Of a stretch of DNA of 64,000 nucleotides, positions 21,607 through 62,951 are shown piece after piece. The notes below the pieces were generated by a model. The model was not told where the DNA came from, did no database searches, and was given only the letters and a program-made list of their open reading frames with translations. This DNA comes from Candidula unifasciata (Eukaryota > Mollusca > Gastropoda > Stylommatophora > Geomitridae). Every line of letters begins with the position of its first letter. The stretch's first letter is position 1. The stretch lies in the NCBI GenBank assembly GCA_905116865.2, contig CAJHNH020000224.1:2356910-2420909 (forward strand), written 5' to 3'. The translations under genes and the position numbers were made by a program.

Positions 21607-22090
21607 GCGGCGTCCGTCCGGCGTCGTCGTCCGACGGTGTCTGTGCAGCATTGTCGTCGTCCGTGCAGCATTGTTTGTGCGGCGTCGCCCGTCCAGCAGT
21701 GTCTGTGCGGCGTCGTCCGTCCGGCGTAGTCTGTCTGGCGGCGTCGTCCGTCTGGCTTCGCCCGTCCAGCAGGGTTCGTCCGGCGGCGTCCGTCTGGCGT
21801 CGCCCGTCCAGCTAAGTTCGTCCAGCGGCGTCCGTCTGGCGTCGCCCGTCCAGCAGGGTCCGTCCGGCGGCGTCTATCCCGCGTCGTCCGCCTGGGGGCG
21901 TCCGTGCGGAAGCGTCCGTCCGGCGTCGTCGTCCGACGGTGTCTGTGCAGCATTGTCGTCGTCCGTGCAGCATTGTCTGTGCGGCGTCCTCCGTGCGGTT
22001 GCGTCCGTCTGGCGTCGCTCGTCCAGTGGGGTCCGTCCGGCGTCGTCAGTGCGGCGTCGTCCGTGTGGCGGCGTTGTCCGTCTGGCGTCT
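21600..22090. repeat. CpG-rich minisatellite with larger-scale duplication
   Basis: Imperfect units built from cgtccgtctggcgtcgcc and gtccagcaggg, with a local 42-bp period (about 21772-21880). A longer block starting cgtccggcgtcgtcgtccga occurs at about 21614 and 21916, about 300 bases apart. The long frames on both strands (21366-22154 -, 21599-22231 +) are Arg/Pro/Val-rich readings of the repeat and are not supported as genes. GC and CpG content differ sharply from all surrounding DNA. Confidence 0.9.
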
Positions 22091-22424
22091 TCGTCATCTT
22101 TCTCCTTTTTTGTCGTTGTCCGTCGTCGTTGTCTTCTTCGTCATTTGTCGTCATTAGCTCCAGACAACACTAGAAGCCATGTGACAGTTACAGACACTAG
22201 AAAATCACAACGCAACCTCAAGAGTTTGTAATCATAGAGCGAACACGGCACCATTCAGAATATCACTGATGCTGTTTGTGACATTACTGAGGTATCACAA
22301 TAAAGACAGAATAGAAAATAACAGTTGTTTCCAGACATGTTATTATTCAAGCATCTTTCACCTCATCTTGCCTTATTGGGCATGTAGGCATGTAGGGTTA
22401 GACCTATATATTTTATAGACGGCT

Positions 22425-22625
22425 GTTGGATAATGTGGTTAACATCACGCCGACCGCCTTGAATTTCCATAGCGTTACTTGTTACCATTTTAAAGCTAGG
22501 TCGACCTGGGAGCCAAGGTCATTTTTTTAAAAAGTTTCAGTCCCGTCAGGACCCAAACCCAGGATCTTCAGATTTGCAGGCAAACATCTAGCCACTACAC
22601 CACAGCGGCTCCCTCTTAAATAATC
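22425..22625 (-). mobile_element. SINE-C, copy with clear tRNA-like head
   Basis: On the minus strand the copy starts with a head, ggtgtagtggctagatgttt, then a box B-like cctgggtttgggtcctga. The body has gaccttggctcccaggtcga. This copy shows that SINE-C is tRNA-derived and lies on the minus strand here. Confidence 0.85.
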
Positions 22626-22689
22626 TTATGATTTAAATAGTCCACGTGAAGCGTCTTGAAGATCTCTCCTTTGTCTAGCTCTTCTCGGA

Positions 22690-25225
22690 CTGTCTCAAAA
22701 TCTCAAATTTATCAATGTGCATGCAAAGTGCCTTAAACAACTTCTCATAGATATCAATATGCATGCGCAGTTCTTGAACAACTCCTCACATTTATCAGTG
22801 TGCACTCAAAGTGTCAAAACTCCTTACATTTATCAATGTGCACGCTAAGTGTCTTGTACAACTCCTTACATTTATCAATGTGCACGCTAAGTGTCTTGTA
22901 CAGCTCCTCACAGTTATCAATGTGCACATGAAGTGTCTTGAACAACTCCTCACATTTATCAATGTGCACGTGAAGTGTCTTGAACAACTCCTCACATTTA
23001 TCAAAGTGCACGTGATGTGTCTTGAACAACAACTCAGATTTATCAGTGTGCACATGAAGTGTCTTGAGCAACAACTCAAATTTATCAGTGTGCACCCGAA
23101 GTGTCTTGAACAACTCCTTACATTTATCAATGTGCATGCTTAGTGTCTTGAACAACTCCTCACATTTATCAATGCGCACGTGAAGTGTCCTGAAGATCTC
23201 TCCTTTGTCTAGCTCTACTCGGACTATCTCAAAATCTCCTCACATTTATCAAATTTATCAATGTGCACGTGAAGTGCCTTAAACAACTTCTCACAGTTAT
23301 CAATATGCACGCGCAGTTCTTGAACAACTCCTCACATTTATCAATGTGCACGCAAAGTGTCAAAACTCCTTACATTTATTAATGTGCGCACTAAGTGTCT
23401 TGAACAACTCCTCACATTTATCAATGTGCACGTGAAGTTGATTGAACAACTCCTCACATTTATCAATGCGCACGTGAAGTGTCTTGAACAACTCCTCACA
23501 TTTATCAATGTGCATGCTTAGTGTCTTGAACAACTCCTTACATTTATCAATGTGCATGCTTAGTGTCTTGAACAACTCCTCACATTTATCAGTGCGCACG
23601 CAAAGTGTCTTGTACAACTCCTCACATTTATCAGTGTGCATGTGAAGTGTCTTGAACAACTCCTCACATTTATCAAAGTGCACCTGAAGTGTCTTGAACA
23701 ACAACTCAGATTTATCGGTGTGCACATGAAGTGTCTTGAGCAACAACTCAAATATCAATGCGCACGTGAAGTGTCTTGAACAACTCCTCACATTTATCAA
23801 TGTGCATGCTTAGTGTCTTGAACAACTCCTTACATTTATCAATGTGCATGCTTAGTGTCTTGAACAACTCCTCACATTTATCAATGCGCATGTGAAGTGT
23901 CCTGAAGATCTCTCCTTTGTCTAGCTCTACTCAGACTATCTCAAAATCTCCTCACATTTATCAAATTTATCAATGTGCACCTGAAGTGCCTTAAACAACT
24001 TCTCACAGTTATCAATATGCACGCGCAGTTCTTGAACAACTCCTAACATTTATCAATGTGCACGCAAAGTGTCAAAACTCCTTACATTTATCAATGTGCA
24101 CGCTAAGTGTCTTGTACAGCTCCTCACATTTATCAATGTGCACGTGAAGTTGATTGAACAACTCCTCACATTTATCAATGCGCACGTGAAGTGTCCTGAA
24201 GATCTCTCCTTTGTCTAGCTCTACCCAGACTGTCTCAAAATCTCACATTTATCAAATTTATCAATGTGCACTTGAATTGCCTTAAACAACTTCTCACAGT
24301 TATCAATATGCACGCGCAGTTCTTGAACAACTCCTCACATTTATCAATGTGCACGCAAAGTGTCAAAACTCCTTACATTTATCAATGTGCGCGCTAAGTG
24401 TCTTGTACAACTCCTCACATTTATCAGTGTGCATGTGAAGTGTCTTGAACAACTCCTCACATTTATCAGTGCGCACGCAAAGTGTCTTGTACAACTCCTC
24501 ACATTTATCAGTGTGCATGTGAAGTGTCTTGAACAACTCCTCACATTTATCAGTGCGCACGCAAAGTGTCTTGTACAACTCCTCACATTTATCAGTGCGC
24601 ACGCAAAGTGTCTTGTACAACTCCTCACATTTATCAGTGTGCATGTGAAGTGTCTTGAACAACTCCTCACATTTTTCAAAGTGCACCTGAAGTGTCTTGA
24701 ACAACAACTCAGATTTATCGGTGTGCACATGAAGTGTCTTGAGCAACAACTCAAATATCAGTGTGCACGTGAAGTGTCTTGAACAACTCCTTACATTTAT
24801 CAATGTGCACGCTAAGTGTCTTGAACAACTCCTTACAGTTATCAATGTGCTCGCAAAGTATCTTGAACAACTCCTCACAGTTATCAATGTGCACGTTAAG
24901 TGGCTTGAACAACTACTCACAGTTATCAATGTGCACGTTAAGTGTCTTGAACTCCTCACAGTTATTGATGTGCACGCAAAGTGTCTTGAACAACTCCTCA
25001 CACTTATCAATGTGCACGTTAAGTGTCTTGAACAACTCCTTACAGTTATCAATGTGCACGCGAAGTGCCTCAAACCACAAACAGCTTCTCACAGTTATCA
25101 ATGTGCACATGAAGTGTCTTGAACAACTCCTTACATTTATCAATGTGCACGTGAAGTGCCTCGAACAGCTTCTCACAGTTATCAATGTGCTCGCGAAGTG
25201 TCTTGAACAACTCCTTACATTTATC
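22690..25225. repeat. 42-bp satellite array with higher-order structure
   Basis: Roughly 55 copies of a 42-base unit, cttgaacaactcctcacatt plus tatcaatgtgcacgtgaagtgt. A non-repeat block with gatctctcctttgtctagct and ctc.gact.tctcaaaatct recurs at about 22655, 23195, 23905 and 24200, so larger blocks were duplicated together. Variants (cgcaaag, cgctaag, cgtgaag) alternate in longer patterns. All frames stay open over long stretches because 42 is 14 codons; the translated 14-residue repeats are not taken as proteins. Confidence 0.95.
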
Positions 25226-25259
25226 AGTTCTTTATCTACCTACGGTTGCCCCACCTAAT

Positions 25260-25460
25260 ATGCCATGTTGCACCAGATTTACTTCTTCTTCCTCCAGTTA
25301 CATCATCAAAGTGCTGGGGGAAGATGTAAGAATCTTGTGTGTGTGCTCTTTCAAATGTGCTTCTTCTTCTGCCTTCTAACCTCCTAAGCAGCATAGGCCC
25401 TCAATTGTGCCGTGTAAGATGATTCTGAGAATGTTCTTGATGCCGTTGTTGCAACTTGTG
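25260..25460 (-). mobile_element. LINE-K 3' fragment with (GAA)n-type tail
   Basis: The plus strand reads acttcttcttcctccagtta, catcaaagtgctgggggaag and gcttcttcttctgccttcta. The order resembles 33610-33830 and 32925-33110. Confidence 0.5.
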
Positions 25461-25654
25461 TGTGGTCTTCCCCTTGCTCTGTGTATTTCTTTAGTGGGTT
25501 CTCTGTGGCAGTTGGTACGTGGGCACTCTCATCCACATTAACTACATAGTTTACGTCATATATTTGAACTGGAAAGTTTAACATAAACGGTTTGAGGTTT
25601 TGAAGTTTTAGACAAGGGATCCACATAATGTTGATATATGGTGTAACCCATAAG

Positions 25655-25990
25655 TGCTCCGCTCTTCTTCTAACTCAAGTCTGAGTCTGAAGAAGCTCAG
25701 CCTAGAGCACAGGCTCTGTAGCACCGGTGAGGACCCTGAAATACTTTAAGTAGATTTTTAACTCAACATTTTGCCTGGGCAGAACCGTTAGGCTACTCTT
25801 TTTAATTTCCAAACGCCAAGGGATTTTTTACGTGCCCAACAATGCACACGGGCGTCCGATCTCACTACCCCAGAGACTAGGGGAATTACTAGAAGCCCAA
25901 GCCCAGGCGAAAAAATCCTAGCCCTTACCAGGGATTGAACCCGGAACCTCTAGCACAAGTTTATAGAGTGGTTAACCAAGCAGCTCAAAT
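25655..25990 (-). mobile_element. SINE-D, near full length
   Basis: On the minus strand the tRNA-like head reads gcttggttaaccactctata then ggttccgggttcaatccctg (box B). The body matches 13890-14240, including the agtagcctaacggttctgcc and cttcagactcagacttgagt segments. Confidence 0.85.
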
Positions 25991-26289
25991 AATCCTTAAG
26001 TACTCTGTCAACTGGCTTGGGTGATCATGTCTCCCCACAACTCTAGTACTCTGTCACTATGTATGAATGCATGTTCCCGCATACTTTCCTGCCTGCAAAC
26101 AAAACTGCTCATGCCTTCCCTTTCTCTGCCACTTACTGTCTCTTTCACCATGAGGCTCGCTGTTAAAAATCAATGTAATCAGCTTCCAGCTTTTATCACA
26201 AATAACTCAGTTTTTGGAAGTGGCAGAGTTGTGGTTTTTATACATGAATGATGAGAATACTCGGGACAGATTTGAAAACATTTTTTTTA

Positions 26290-26640
26290 ATGAAGTTGCC
26301 TTGAAAGAAACTGACTCGCAAAAAAAACTGATTGTCCACATCAGAAAGAGACAATCTATATTATTTGGTCATGTCTTAAGAATGTAAAAACTGGAGTACA
26401 TTGTGACCTTGGGAAAACTAAAGGGGAACAGAGGCAGAGGCAGACCAAGAGAGAAGATGCTGGACAGTCATGGCATGGAAAATCGTTTGAGTCCGAAATG
26501 ATTGAAAGTACCGAAGGTTGTGGATAGATACGACCATGAACGCCAAACAGCATGGACTATAAGAAGCTGATTTTCTCTGCTGAAATGCTCTTCACAAAGC
26601 ACACAACTGTAGCTGCATCAGGACCCCCCAGAGATCTCCA
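26290..26640 (+). mobile_element. LINE-Q 3' fragment
   Basis: Broken frames read SILFGHVLRM, LEYIVTLGKLKGNRGRGRPR, EKMLDSHGMENRLSPK and VVDRYDHERQTAW. This is the DNA-binding-like GHVLRM...GRGRPR tail of a LINE polyprotein. A second copy lies at 34985-35170. Confidence 0.7.
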
Positions 26641-27504
26641 AAACAGCTGTACTTAACCAAAGGATAGTCATCTTCTTCTTCTTGTGATATCTTTCTGATT
26701 TACACAAACAGATAAGGTCTTGTTACAAACTTGGCTGATTTTAGCAGTTCCCTTTCCGTTCCATAGAACTGAGTACATTGTTGACTCAGTGGGCCAGTAT
26801 TTCCTACTTAATGGGCTGTGCAAAGGGACAGTCTTGCAGCACATGTCCTGTAGTTTGCACAAACAGCCCACATGGGCACAATGGTGAACTACTCAGAAAA
26901 GCCTGTGCATAGGCTTGTTAAGTTTGTTATGTCCTGTCAGACTGACAGGTTGAGATGGATATGTCAGATGAACAGAGTCTGAAAGTGAACCTAACAACCT
27001 TCAGAGCACGAAGCAAATGGCTTAACCACTTCACAGACATTCTACCGCCCCTACCCCTCTCCCCCCGAATCAAAACATTGTGACTTGTTGCTTCCGAGCT
27101 GAAATACTGGATTCTAAACCCTGGATTCACACTGTCATAGCAAAGGTTTTTATTAAGATGACAAATGGGAAACTCATCTCAAGACAAAATTACACGTTTT
27201 ATTGTTATAAACAACCCTGCTCAACCTAAAAGGTTATAATTGTGGTTGCTGGTTACGGGTAAATATTTATTGTAAACATCATCATCATAGTCCCAAAACA
27301 TTGTTAACTGATCAGCTCCCTCCAGCTGCTGATCAGATGCACTGAACTTGGCACATTCTTCTGCACAAACACACTACCACGTTCTTTCTTTGGGGGCTAT
27401 GTCAAGCACGAAGACAATGACAGGTAACATCATCAGGTTTTCAGTTTGTCAACTCTTGTAATGTGTGTGCAGACTAGATTAATTTAATTACAACAGAGAA
27501 AGTG
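26641..27504. other. Intergenic sequence without a recognised gene
   Basis: No conserved coding or repeat signal was recognised. Confidence 0.5.
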
Positions 27505-27520
27505 ACTTTTATCAACAGTT

Positions 27521-27828
27521 GTCGGCTCTTTTTGTGCATGCACATTGTTCACTTGCCCCTAAAGGGCCTTGACTACATCTAATTTTTCATGAATAAATTC
27601 ACCATCTGATGGGGCAGCTTAGGCGTTACGAATGCGCTTTGAAATGCCGGGGTGCCAGGTTCGATCCCAGCTGTGGGCCTTGCGCTGGTTTCAACAGTGG
27701 TATAGAGTAACTGACCGTACAGAAAGTTAAGGCAAACTACTGGACGTAAAACTTGCCTAGGAAAACCACAACAGCCAAAAAAAATGCTGTGGTTGGTTCT
27801 ACAACGTCCTGTAAAGGATACACAACTA
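27521..27828 (+). mobile_element. SINE-A with 16-bp target-site duplication and split head
   Basis: The copy begins gtcggctct like the intact copy at 13332, then has about 75 foreign bases (27531-27605), then resumes cagcttaggcgttacgaatg, ccaggttcgatccc (box B), the gcgctggtttcaacagtggt body and the ggatacacaact end. The 16-mer acttttatcaacagtt flanks it at 27505-27520 and 27829-27844. The foreign stretch lies between box A's leader and box A. Confidence 0.88.
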
Positions 27829-27844
27829 ACTTTTATCAACAGTT

Positions 27845-28444
27845 ATAAGACAGAGAAGACGGCGCTATATTGGACACATCCTGAGAAGAAACCAGCAGAG
27901 AATTACCAAATATGCATTAAAATGGGAAATTAAGGTATTAAGTAGTATTCAGTATACTGTTGTGTTTAGCATGTCAGATATATAATGTGAACTGTATATT
28001 TGTGATACATGTGGAACAATTTAAATTCAAAAGTAATTATCATAAATAGACTACCGGTGTATTCAGGTGCAGAACGGTAGAGATCCAACGGCAAATAGGC
28101 TCTCATCCTTTGGTCCAACGCCATGTAGTGGTACATACATGTTTCCATTGACTGTTGCTTTGTTTCACAGAAATTGTTTATATATACATAAACATTTTAT
28201 AGCTCAAGATACAAGAGCAGTTCTCATAAATACACACCACTTGTACAAGAGCGAGCTGACAATTAGGTCGGGGGAGGGGGGGGGGGGGGTTACATTATTT
28301 TGGGAAAGTTGGAAGACCTACAGATGAGTGAGTTTTATCCATCTCTCCCTAAAATTGTGCCTTCCCAGTTGTACAGTCATACACAACCTCCAAAAGAGAT
28401 TATAACTGAAGGACCTTTTCCAGCACCGTCAGGCGTAGTGGGCA
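27845..28444. other. Intergenic sequence without a recognised gene
   Basis: Nothing was recognised except a G-rich run near 28268-28290. Confidence 0.5.
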
Positions 28445-28645
28445 AATAGGGCTAGACTTTTATTTTATAGATCAATCAGCACTCTGTGGGTGATGCTGTC
28501 AACATCATGTCAGCTTCCTTTACTTCCCAGGTCTTTACCTGGAACCCATTTAAGGTTAGGTTGACCTGGGAGCTAAAGTCAATTTTTGACAGAAAAAGTC
28601 CAGCTCCATTCGGAAACGAACCCACAACCTCCAAAAGAAAATAAC
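28445..28645 (-). mobile_element. SINE-C copy
   Basis: It has ggtgatgctgtcaacatcat, cctttacttcccaggtcttt and ttgacctgggagctaaagtc, ending with cattcggaaacgaacccaca, the complement of the tRNA-like head. Confidence 0.8.
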
Positions 28646-28869
28646 TGGGGCACCCATAATGGCAACAGAAGCCTGATGTAACCTAACCTGCAGTCCTGTG
28701 TGGGTACGGATGAGTGTGCGACTTCTTTTCCACAACCAAAGAAAGTAATACAAGGTCAGTGATTCAGTTACACTGAACAGATTAAAGCCAATGTGACGAG
28801 ACAATGAGGGACTATTGAACAAAGTGCCTAAGTGAAGTGTTTCAATGTTGGGCAAAAATACTAGAGTAA

Positions 28870-29130
28870 GTGTATATTATTAGAAGGGCATTTAGATAGG
28901 ACACATTTATAAAACCAGAAAACAATATAACTAGAATGTCTTTGCACTGGAACCCACAGAGGCATAGGAATAGAGGAAGGCCTAAGAACACATGGAGAAG
29001 GGAGCTGGAGATTGAAGTAAGAAAGATGGGGAGGACATGGGGAGAGCTGCATGCGACAGCAAAAGATAGAACAACTTGGCATGAGTTGGTCGAGGGCCTA
29101 TGCTCCACTGGGAGCTAGAAGAAGAAGAGT
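28870..29130 (+). mobile_element. LINE-W 3' end
   Basis: The plus strand reads SLHWNPQRHRNRGRPKNTWR, then RELEIEVRKMGRTWGEL, then AKDRTTWHELVEGLCSTGS and a stop, followed by gaagaagaagag. This is the typical ...RGRPK.TWRR...G.TW....A.DR..W..LV..LC end of a mollusc-type LINE. It is a 5'-truncated copy with a (GAA)n tail. Confidence 0.85.
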
Positions 29131-29564
29131 CAGAAGGGCACAACTCTGAAGGAGGTAAAACCCACTTACTGGCAGATCTATTAGCTTAAGGGAGAAAGAT
29201 AAAACAATAATTCCCCCTGAAATTAATGATCAGCCCTCTTAAAATGTAAGTGCAGAAACATCTCACATTATGAAACCCTGAAATGGGTTTTCACACAAAC
29301 AGCAACATTACATAAACAATGGCATTTCAGTGTTTGCACACATTCAAGTGATATAAATACAAGAAAGCTAAGTGAACATGAATGACTCTTTGGATCCGGT
29401 ACAACAATAATAATATCTAAGCAAAATGAAGCAGTTTCAAAGGCCTAACTTGAGCAGCAGCAGTTTACATAAGTTTGTCGATTGAAAACATATTTTTCCA
29501 TGAACTGAAGATTCAATGATAGCTCTGTGTCCTAATGTTGGGTGCAGTTTTGTTGCTGTTTTAA
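29131..29564. other. Intergenic sequence without a recognised gene
   Basis: Nothing was recognised. Confidence 0.5.
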
Positions 29565-29730
29565 AGCCCCACCCTGGCTGTTGCCGGGGGCACTAATATA
29601 ACCCAACCTATGGGTTGAGCAGGGTTTCTGGGACCTGTCCCCATGTGATCCTCATCCCAATGGTGGTACTTTGTGTCCCTGGGTGTTTATCGCTTGTTGT
29701 GCAGTCGTGGGTGGGTGGAATGTCATCATC
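29565..29730 (+). repeat. Family G repeat copy
   Basis: It has aaagccccaccctggctgtt, tgatcctcatcccaatggtg and ctgggtgtttatcgcttgtt, as at 13140-13312. Confidence 0.8.
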
Positions 29731-29829
29731 AACAATTTAAGATACTGTTTACTGTCTTGTGGTTGCATGGGCCAGAATTCTACATAACTCCTTTTCCTTT
29801 CTCGGAGACTTCTGATATCCCTGTTCTGA

Positions 29830-30260
29830 GGCTGTGTCAGCTCTATAGATGTCTTCTTCTTCTCTTCCACCTTGTACCTCATCGAAGATGTAACATTCGT
29901 TGATGAGCTCTGTCAAGAGCACTATTAAGACTAATGTTCATTTCTGTAAGGCTGTTCTTAATGCCATCACTCCATATTTTACAAGGTCTTCCACTCGCTC
30001 TATAACCGTTGTAACGTTTTAGTGTGGCTCGCTGTGGCAGATAGTATCAGGGAATTCTTGTAAGGTGTCCTAACCACTTCATTTGTTGTTCTTTGATGTA
30101 GAGATGTACTAGTTGGAAACACATTCCTCCACCATTATCATTAAGTTCCATCTGTGAAGTGAAGTTTGGTCCTCTTTGATTTTCAGCAGTTCTGACCTGA
30201 GCCGTTATTATAACCTGCATTGCTGTAATTGTCCATATGTTGATGTTAACAATCATGATA
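29830..30260 (-). mobile_element. LINE-K fragment
   Basis: The minus strand encodes LYIKEQQMKWLGHLTRIP, the signature of this LINE tail. The plus strand also has gttgatgagctctgtcaaga and taatgccatcactccatatt, shared with 32925-33110. The left side has gtcttcttcttctcttcc, the (GAA)n-type tail. Confidence 0.75.
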
Positions 30261-31163
30261 CCCTCAAGCTATTTTAACCTGAAGCTCTCACTTCACTGTG
30301 TTTTTCTGTAGCTTGTTTTGCTGTTTGTAAAGATCAAATCACTTCACCTTTCTTAATTTTCTCCCCCTATTATGTAGTTCTAAGAAATGGCTTTTTTTCC
30401 ATCCAGAAATCTCACCAAAGTCTTCTGAGGACTCTCATTTTCAAAGCATCAATTATGATACTCTACATTTTTTAGCCAAGATCTTTCTCCCAGCCCACAA
30501 TGTGACAAGGTAAATGCTTAAAACTTGAAATGTCATTCTTTGAAAGCTGTGTTCTCAATAATATACATATTCAACATCAACAGTACTTCAAAAGTATCAA
30601 TCAACCTGATAAATCATAGCATTAGCAGTAAGGTGACCTGATGTATTCTGTAATGTCTTTGCAGTACACTGGGTCATAATGAAAAAAACATTCTATAACA
30701 TATGTAGGCAAAGTTATAAATAATGAAAGCCGGATTAGTTCTGTTACTTATAACTGAAGTATTATGCATTAACATCTATAATCTTCTTTTTCTTCTTCTA
30801 AGCATTCACCAACTGTAAACTCGAGTGGAAACTTCTAGTTTGGCATCCACTTTTTTTTTACTTTAGTCTTAGTCCGGATATTGAGTTAAGCCTGTACATC
30901 CATTTAACAAATCTGGCTTATTTGTATGCAGACTGCTGTTTATCCGCTTCTCAACGAGACAAAATCAAATGAAAAATGAATGAAACATTATCATTACTGA
31001 ATATGTTAACAAAAGTATTATAGTAAAATATTTCACTAAAATTCCCTATACTAAACGTAAAATAAAACAACAAAACTTGGAGAAGGAAAATAGGCATGTC
31101 AATATTAAACTAGGCACAGACTTCTGCTGTTGTGTCACTCATGACAATATTTTTGTAACTGAC
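30261..31163. other. Intergenic sequence; SINE-E fragment at 30790-30960 (-)
   Basis: The fragment at 30790-30960 has ctttttcttcttctaagcat, tcaccaactgtaaactcgag and tttgtatgcagactgctgtt, matching SINE-E on the minus strand. Nothing else was recognised. Confidence 0.55.
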
Positions 31164-31826
31164 TTGAGTTTTGTCACTTATAGGGTTGAAGCTAATGATA
31201 GAGCATCCATACTCCAGTCTTTAGTGGGTGCTCTAAGATTTGTGCTCATGAACTGTTAACTGCATGTCACTTATAGGGTTGAAGCTAATGATAGAGCATC
31301 CGTACTCCAGTCTTTAGTGGGTGCTCTAAGATTTGTGCTCATGAACTGTTAACTGCATGTCACTTATAGGGTTGAAGCTAATGATAGAGCATCCGTACTC
31401 CAGTCTTTAGTGGGTGCTCGAAGATTTGTGCTCATGAACTGTTAACTGCATGTCACTTATAGGGTTGAAGCTAATGATAGAGCATCCGTACTCCAGTCTT
31501 TAGTGGATGCTCGAAGATTTGTGCTCATGAACTGTTAACTGCATGTCACTTAGAGGGTTGAAGCTAATGATAGAGCATCAGTACTCCAGTCTTTAGTGGA
31601 TGCTCGAAGATTTGTGCTCATGAACTGTTAACTGCATGTCACTTATAGGCTTGAAGCTAATGATAGAGCATCCGTACTCCAGTCTTTAGTGGATGCTCTA
31701 AGATTTGTGCTCATGAACTGTTAACTGCATGTCACTTATAGGGTTGAAGCTAATGATAGAGCATCCGTACTCCAGTCTTTAGTGGATGCTCTAAGATTTG
31801 TGCTCATGAACTGTTAACTGCATGTA
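31164..31826. repeat. 93-bp tandem array
   Basis: Seven highly similar copies of a 93-base unit containing tcacttatagggttgaagct, atgatagagcatccgtactc and tgctcatgaactgttaactg. Copies differ at single positions (gtgggtgctct versus gtggatgctcg), and the variants cluster, which suggests recent amplification. Confidence 0.95.
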
Positions 31827-32289
31827 AAGCAAGAATGCCTCAGCTCTCTAAGTCCCGGGGGCTTGGCAACACACGCCCAAGGGATAGAAAACAGAGACAT
31901 CAAATCATCATGCGCTACTTGGACTTCTAGGGAGGAACCTATGAACGTATGATGCGTTCTTTGGGACAAAGAATTAATAACTGCAAACAATTTTTTTTTT
32001 AATCCGTATATTTCCCATGTACTTTTTGTCATCTTCAGAAGCTGAAGCAAATAACAGTGCCTATATTTCAGCATTTAGAGGCTGCTCTGAGTTTTGTCTT
32101 TAAGAGCAATTCACTGCACTGCAAGAGTGCCTTGAGAATGCCACTGCTGTACTAGAGCATGCAAGCAATGTTAACAAGGTTAAAGTGACTAGTGACACAT
32201 TTCTCAAAATTGCCTTGCACCCTGTTGCTTTTTTTTAAAAAGTGGAAGCAAAAAATGAGAAAGGCTGCAGGAGTAACCAGAAGAGGTCA

Positions 32290-32505
32290 AATTAAGGATG
32301 AAGCTATAAGAGAAAACGTTGGCATAGAACATTAACTAAACTATAAACAAAGGTCAAAAAAAGGATAATGCTATATATAAGATTAAACGTCGGCATAGAA
32401 CATTAACTAAACTATAAACAAAGGTCAAAAAAAGGATAATGCTATATATAAGATTAAACGTCGGCATAGAAAATTAACTAAACTATAAACAAAGACATGG
32501 TTTGT
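32290..32505. repeat. 71-bp tandem repeat
   Basis: Two full copies and one partial, diverged copy of a unit containing aaaggtcaaaaaaaggataa, tgctatatataagattaaac and gtcggcatagaacattaact. Confidence 0.93.
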
Positions 32506-32924
32506 TCACTTAGAATGTCTTGTGACACCATGTCATACAAAACATATACCAAAAGAGGAGATGGATGTAGAGCAAGCGGTTAACCAAGAACAAGATGGAA
32601 ACATCAGGAAAATTCTACAACAGGATAATGTATCTTTGATTGAGGGTGCCAGAAGAGCAGGAACTAGGTCCTTATATCTCCCTCAACCCTTGAAGAGATA
32701 AAAGGAAGTAAAGAAGAAGCAAATGATAAAAGTGTTCACATTTCAGTGTTTAGTGGGAGTCATAAAAGAAAGAGTTGCCACAGAACGCAGGCTAAACTAC
32801 ACACAGCAAAATAAAATGGTTTGCCCACTTTAGAGATAATACCCCTCTGTGTTCATGTAACCAAACAGTGCCTTAAAAATGCCTTTGCACCAAACTAAGA
32901 AAGCAATGTTAACACTACAGGTTG
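32506..32924. other. Intergenic sequence without a recognised gene
   Basis: Nothing was recognised. Confidence 0.45.
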
Positions 32925-33110
32925 CAGCCTTCTTCTTCTTCTCATCCACCTATGACCTCAGCGAAGTGTCAGGGGGAGATGTAATGTTCGTTGATGAGCT
33001 CTGTCAAGAGCACTATTAAGACTGATGTTCATTTCTGTAATGCTGTTCTTAATGCCATCACTCCATATTTTACAAGGTCTTCTGCTCACTCTATACCCTG
33101 TATATACAGG
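32925..33110 (-). mobile_element. LINE-K 3' fragment
   Basis: The left side is cttcttcttcttctcatcca (a (GAA)n tail in complement), then tttcgttgatgagctctgtc-like text and ttcttaatgccatcactcca, closely matching 29830-30020. Confidence 0.7.
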
Positions 33111-33329
33111 TTGCAGTCACTGATGATAAATACAGAGCCAACAATAACTGTGCATACAATGTGCAAGGAATTTAAAATGTGTATTCTGAGCAGATAAAAT
33201 TATATTATATCAGTACTCCCAACTTCTAATGAAGCCAGACAAGGACAATGAAGCGATCACTTCCTGGTGCATGTTTGGTGACTAGCTGATCACATTCAAG
33301 TCCACAAATAAAATTCATTTACAGGTGGG

Positions 33330-62951
<29,622 letters not shown>

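Noticed and set aside
21366..22231. 262- and 210-codon Arg/Pro-rich frames
   Set aside because: Products of a CpG-rich tandem array; both strands are open and there is no conserved domain.
22690..25258. Long open frames on both strands coding 14-residue repeats (for example HIDKCEELFKTL and CTLINVRSCSRHF)
   Set aside because: The 42-bp period equals 14 codons, so frames stay open by construction. All frames are similarly open, there are no splice or start signals, and unrelated frames compete.
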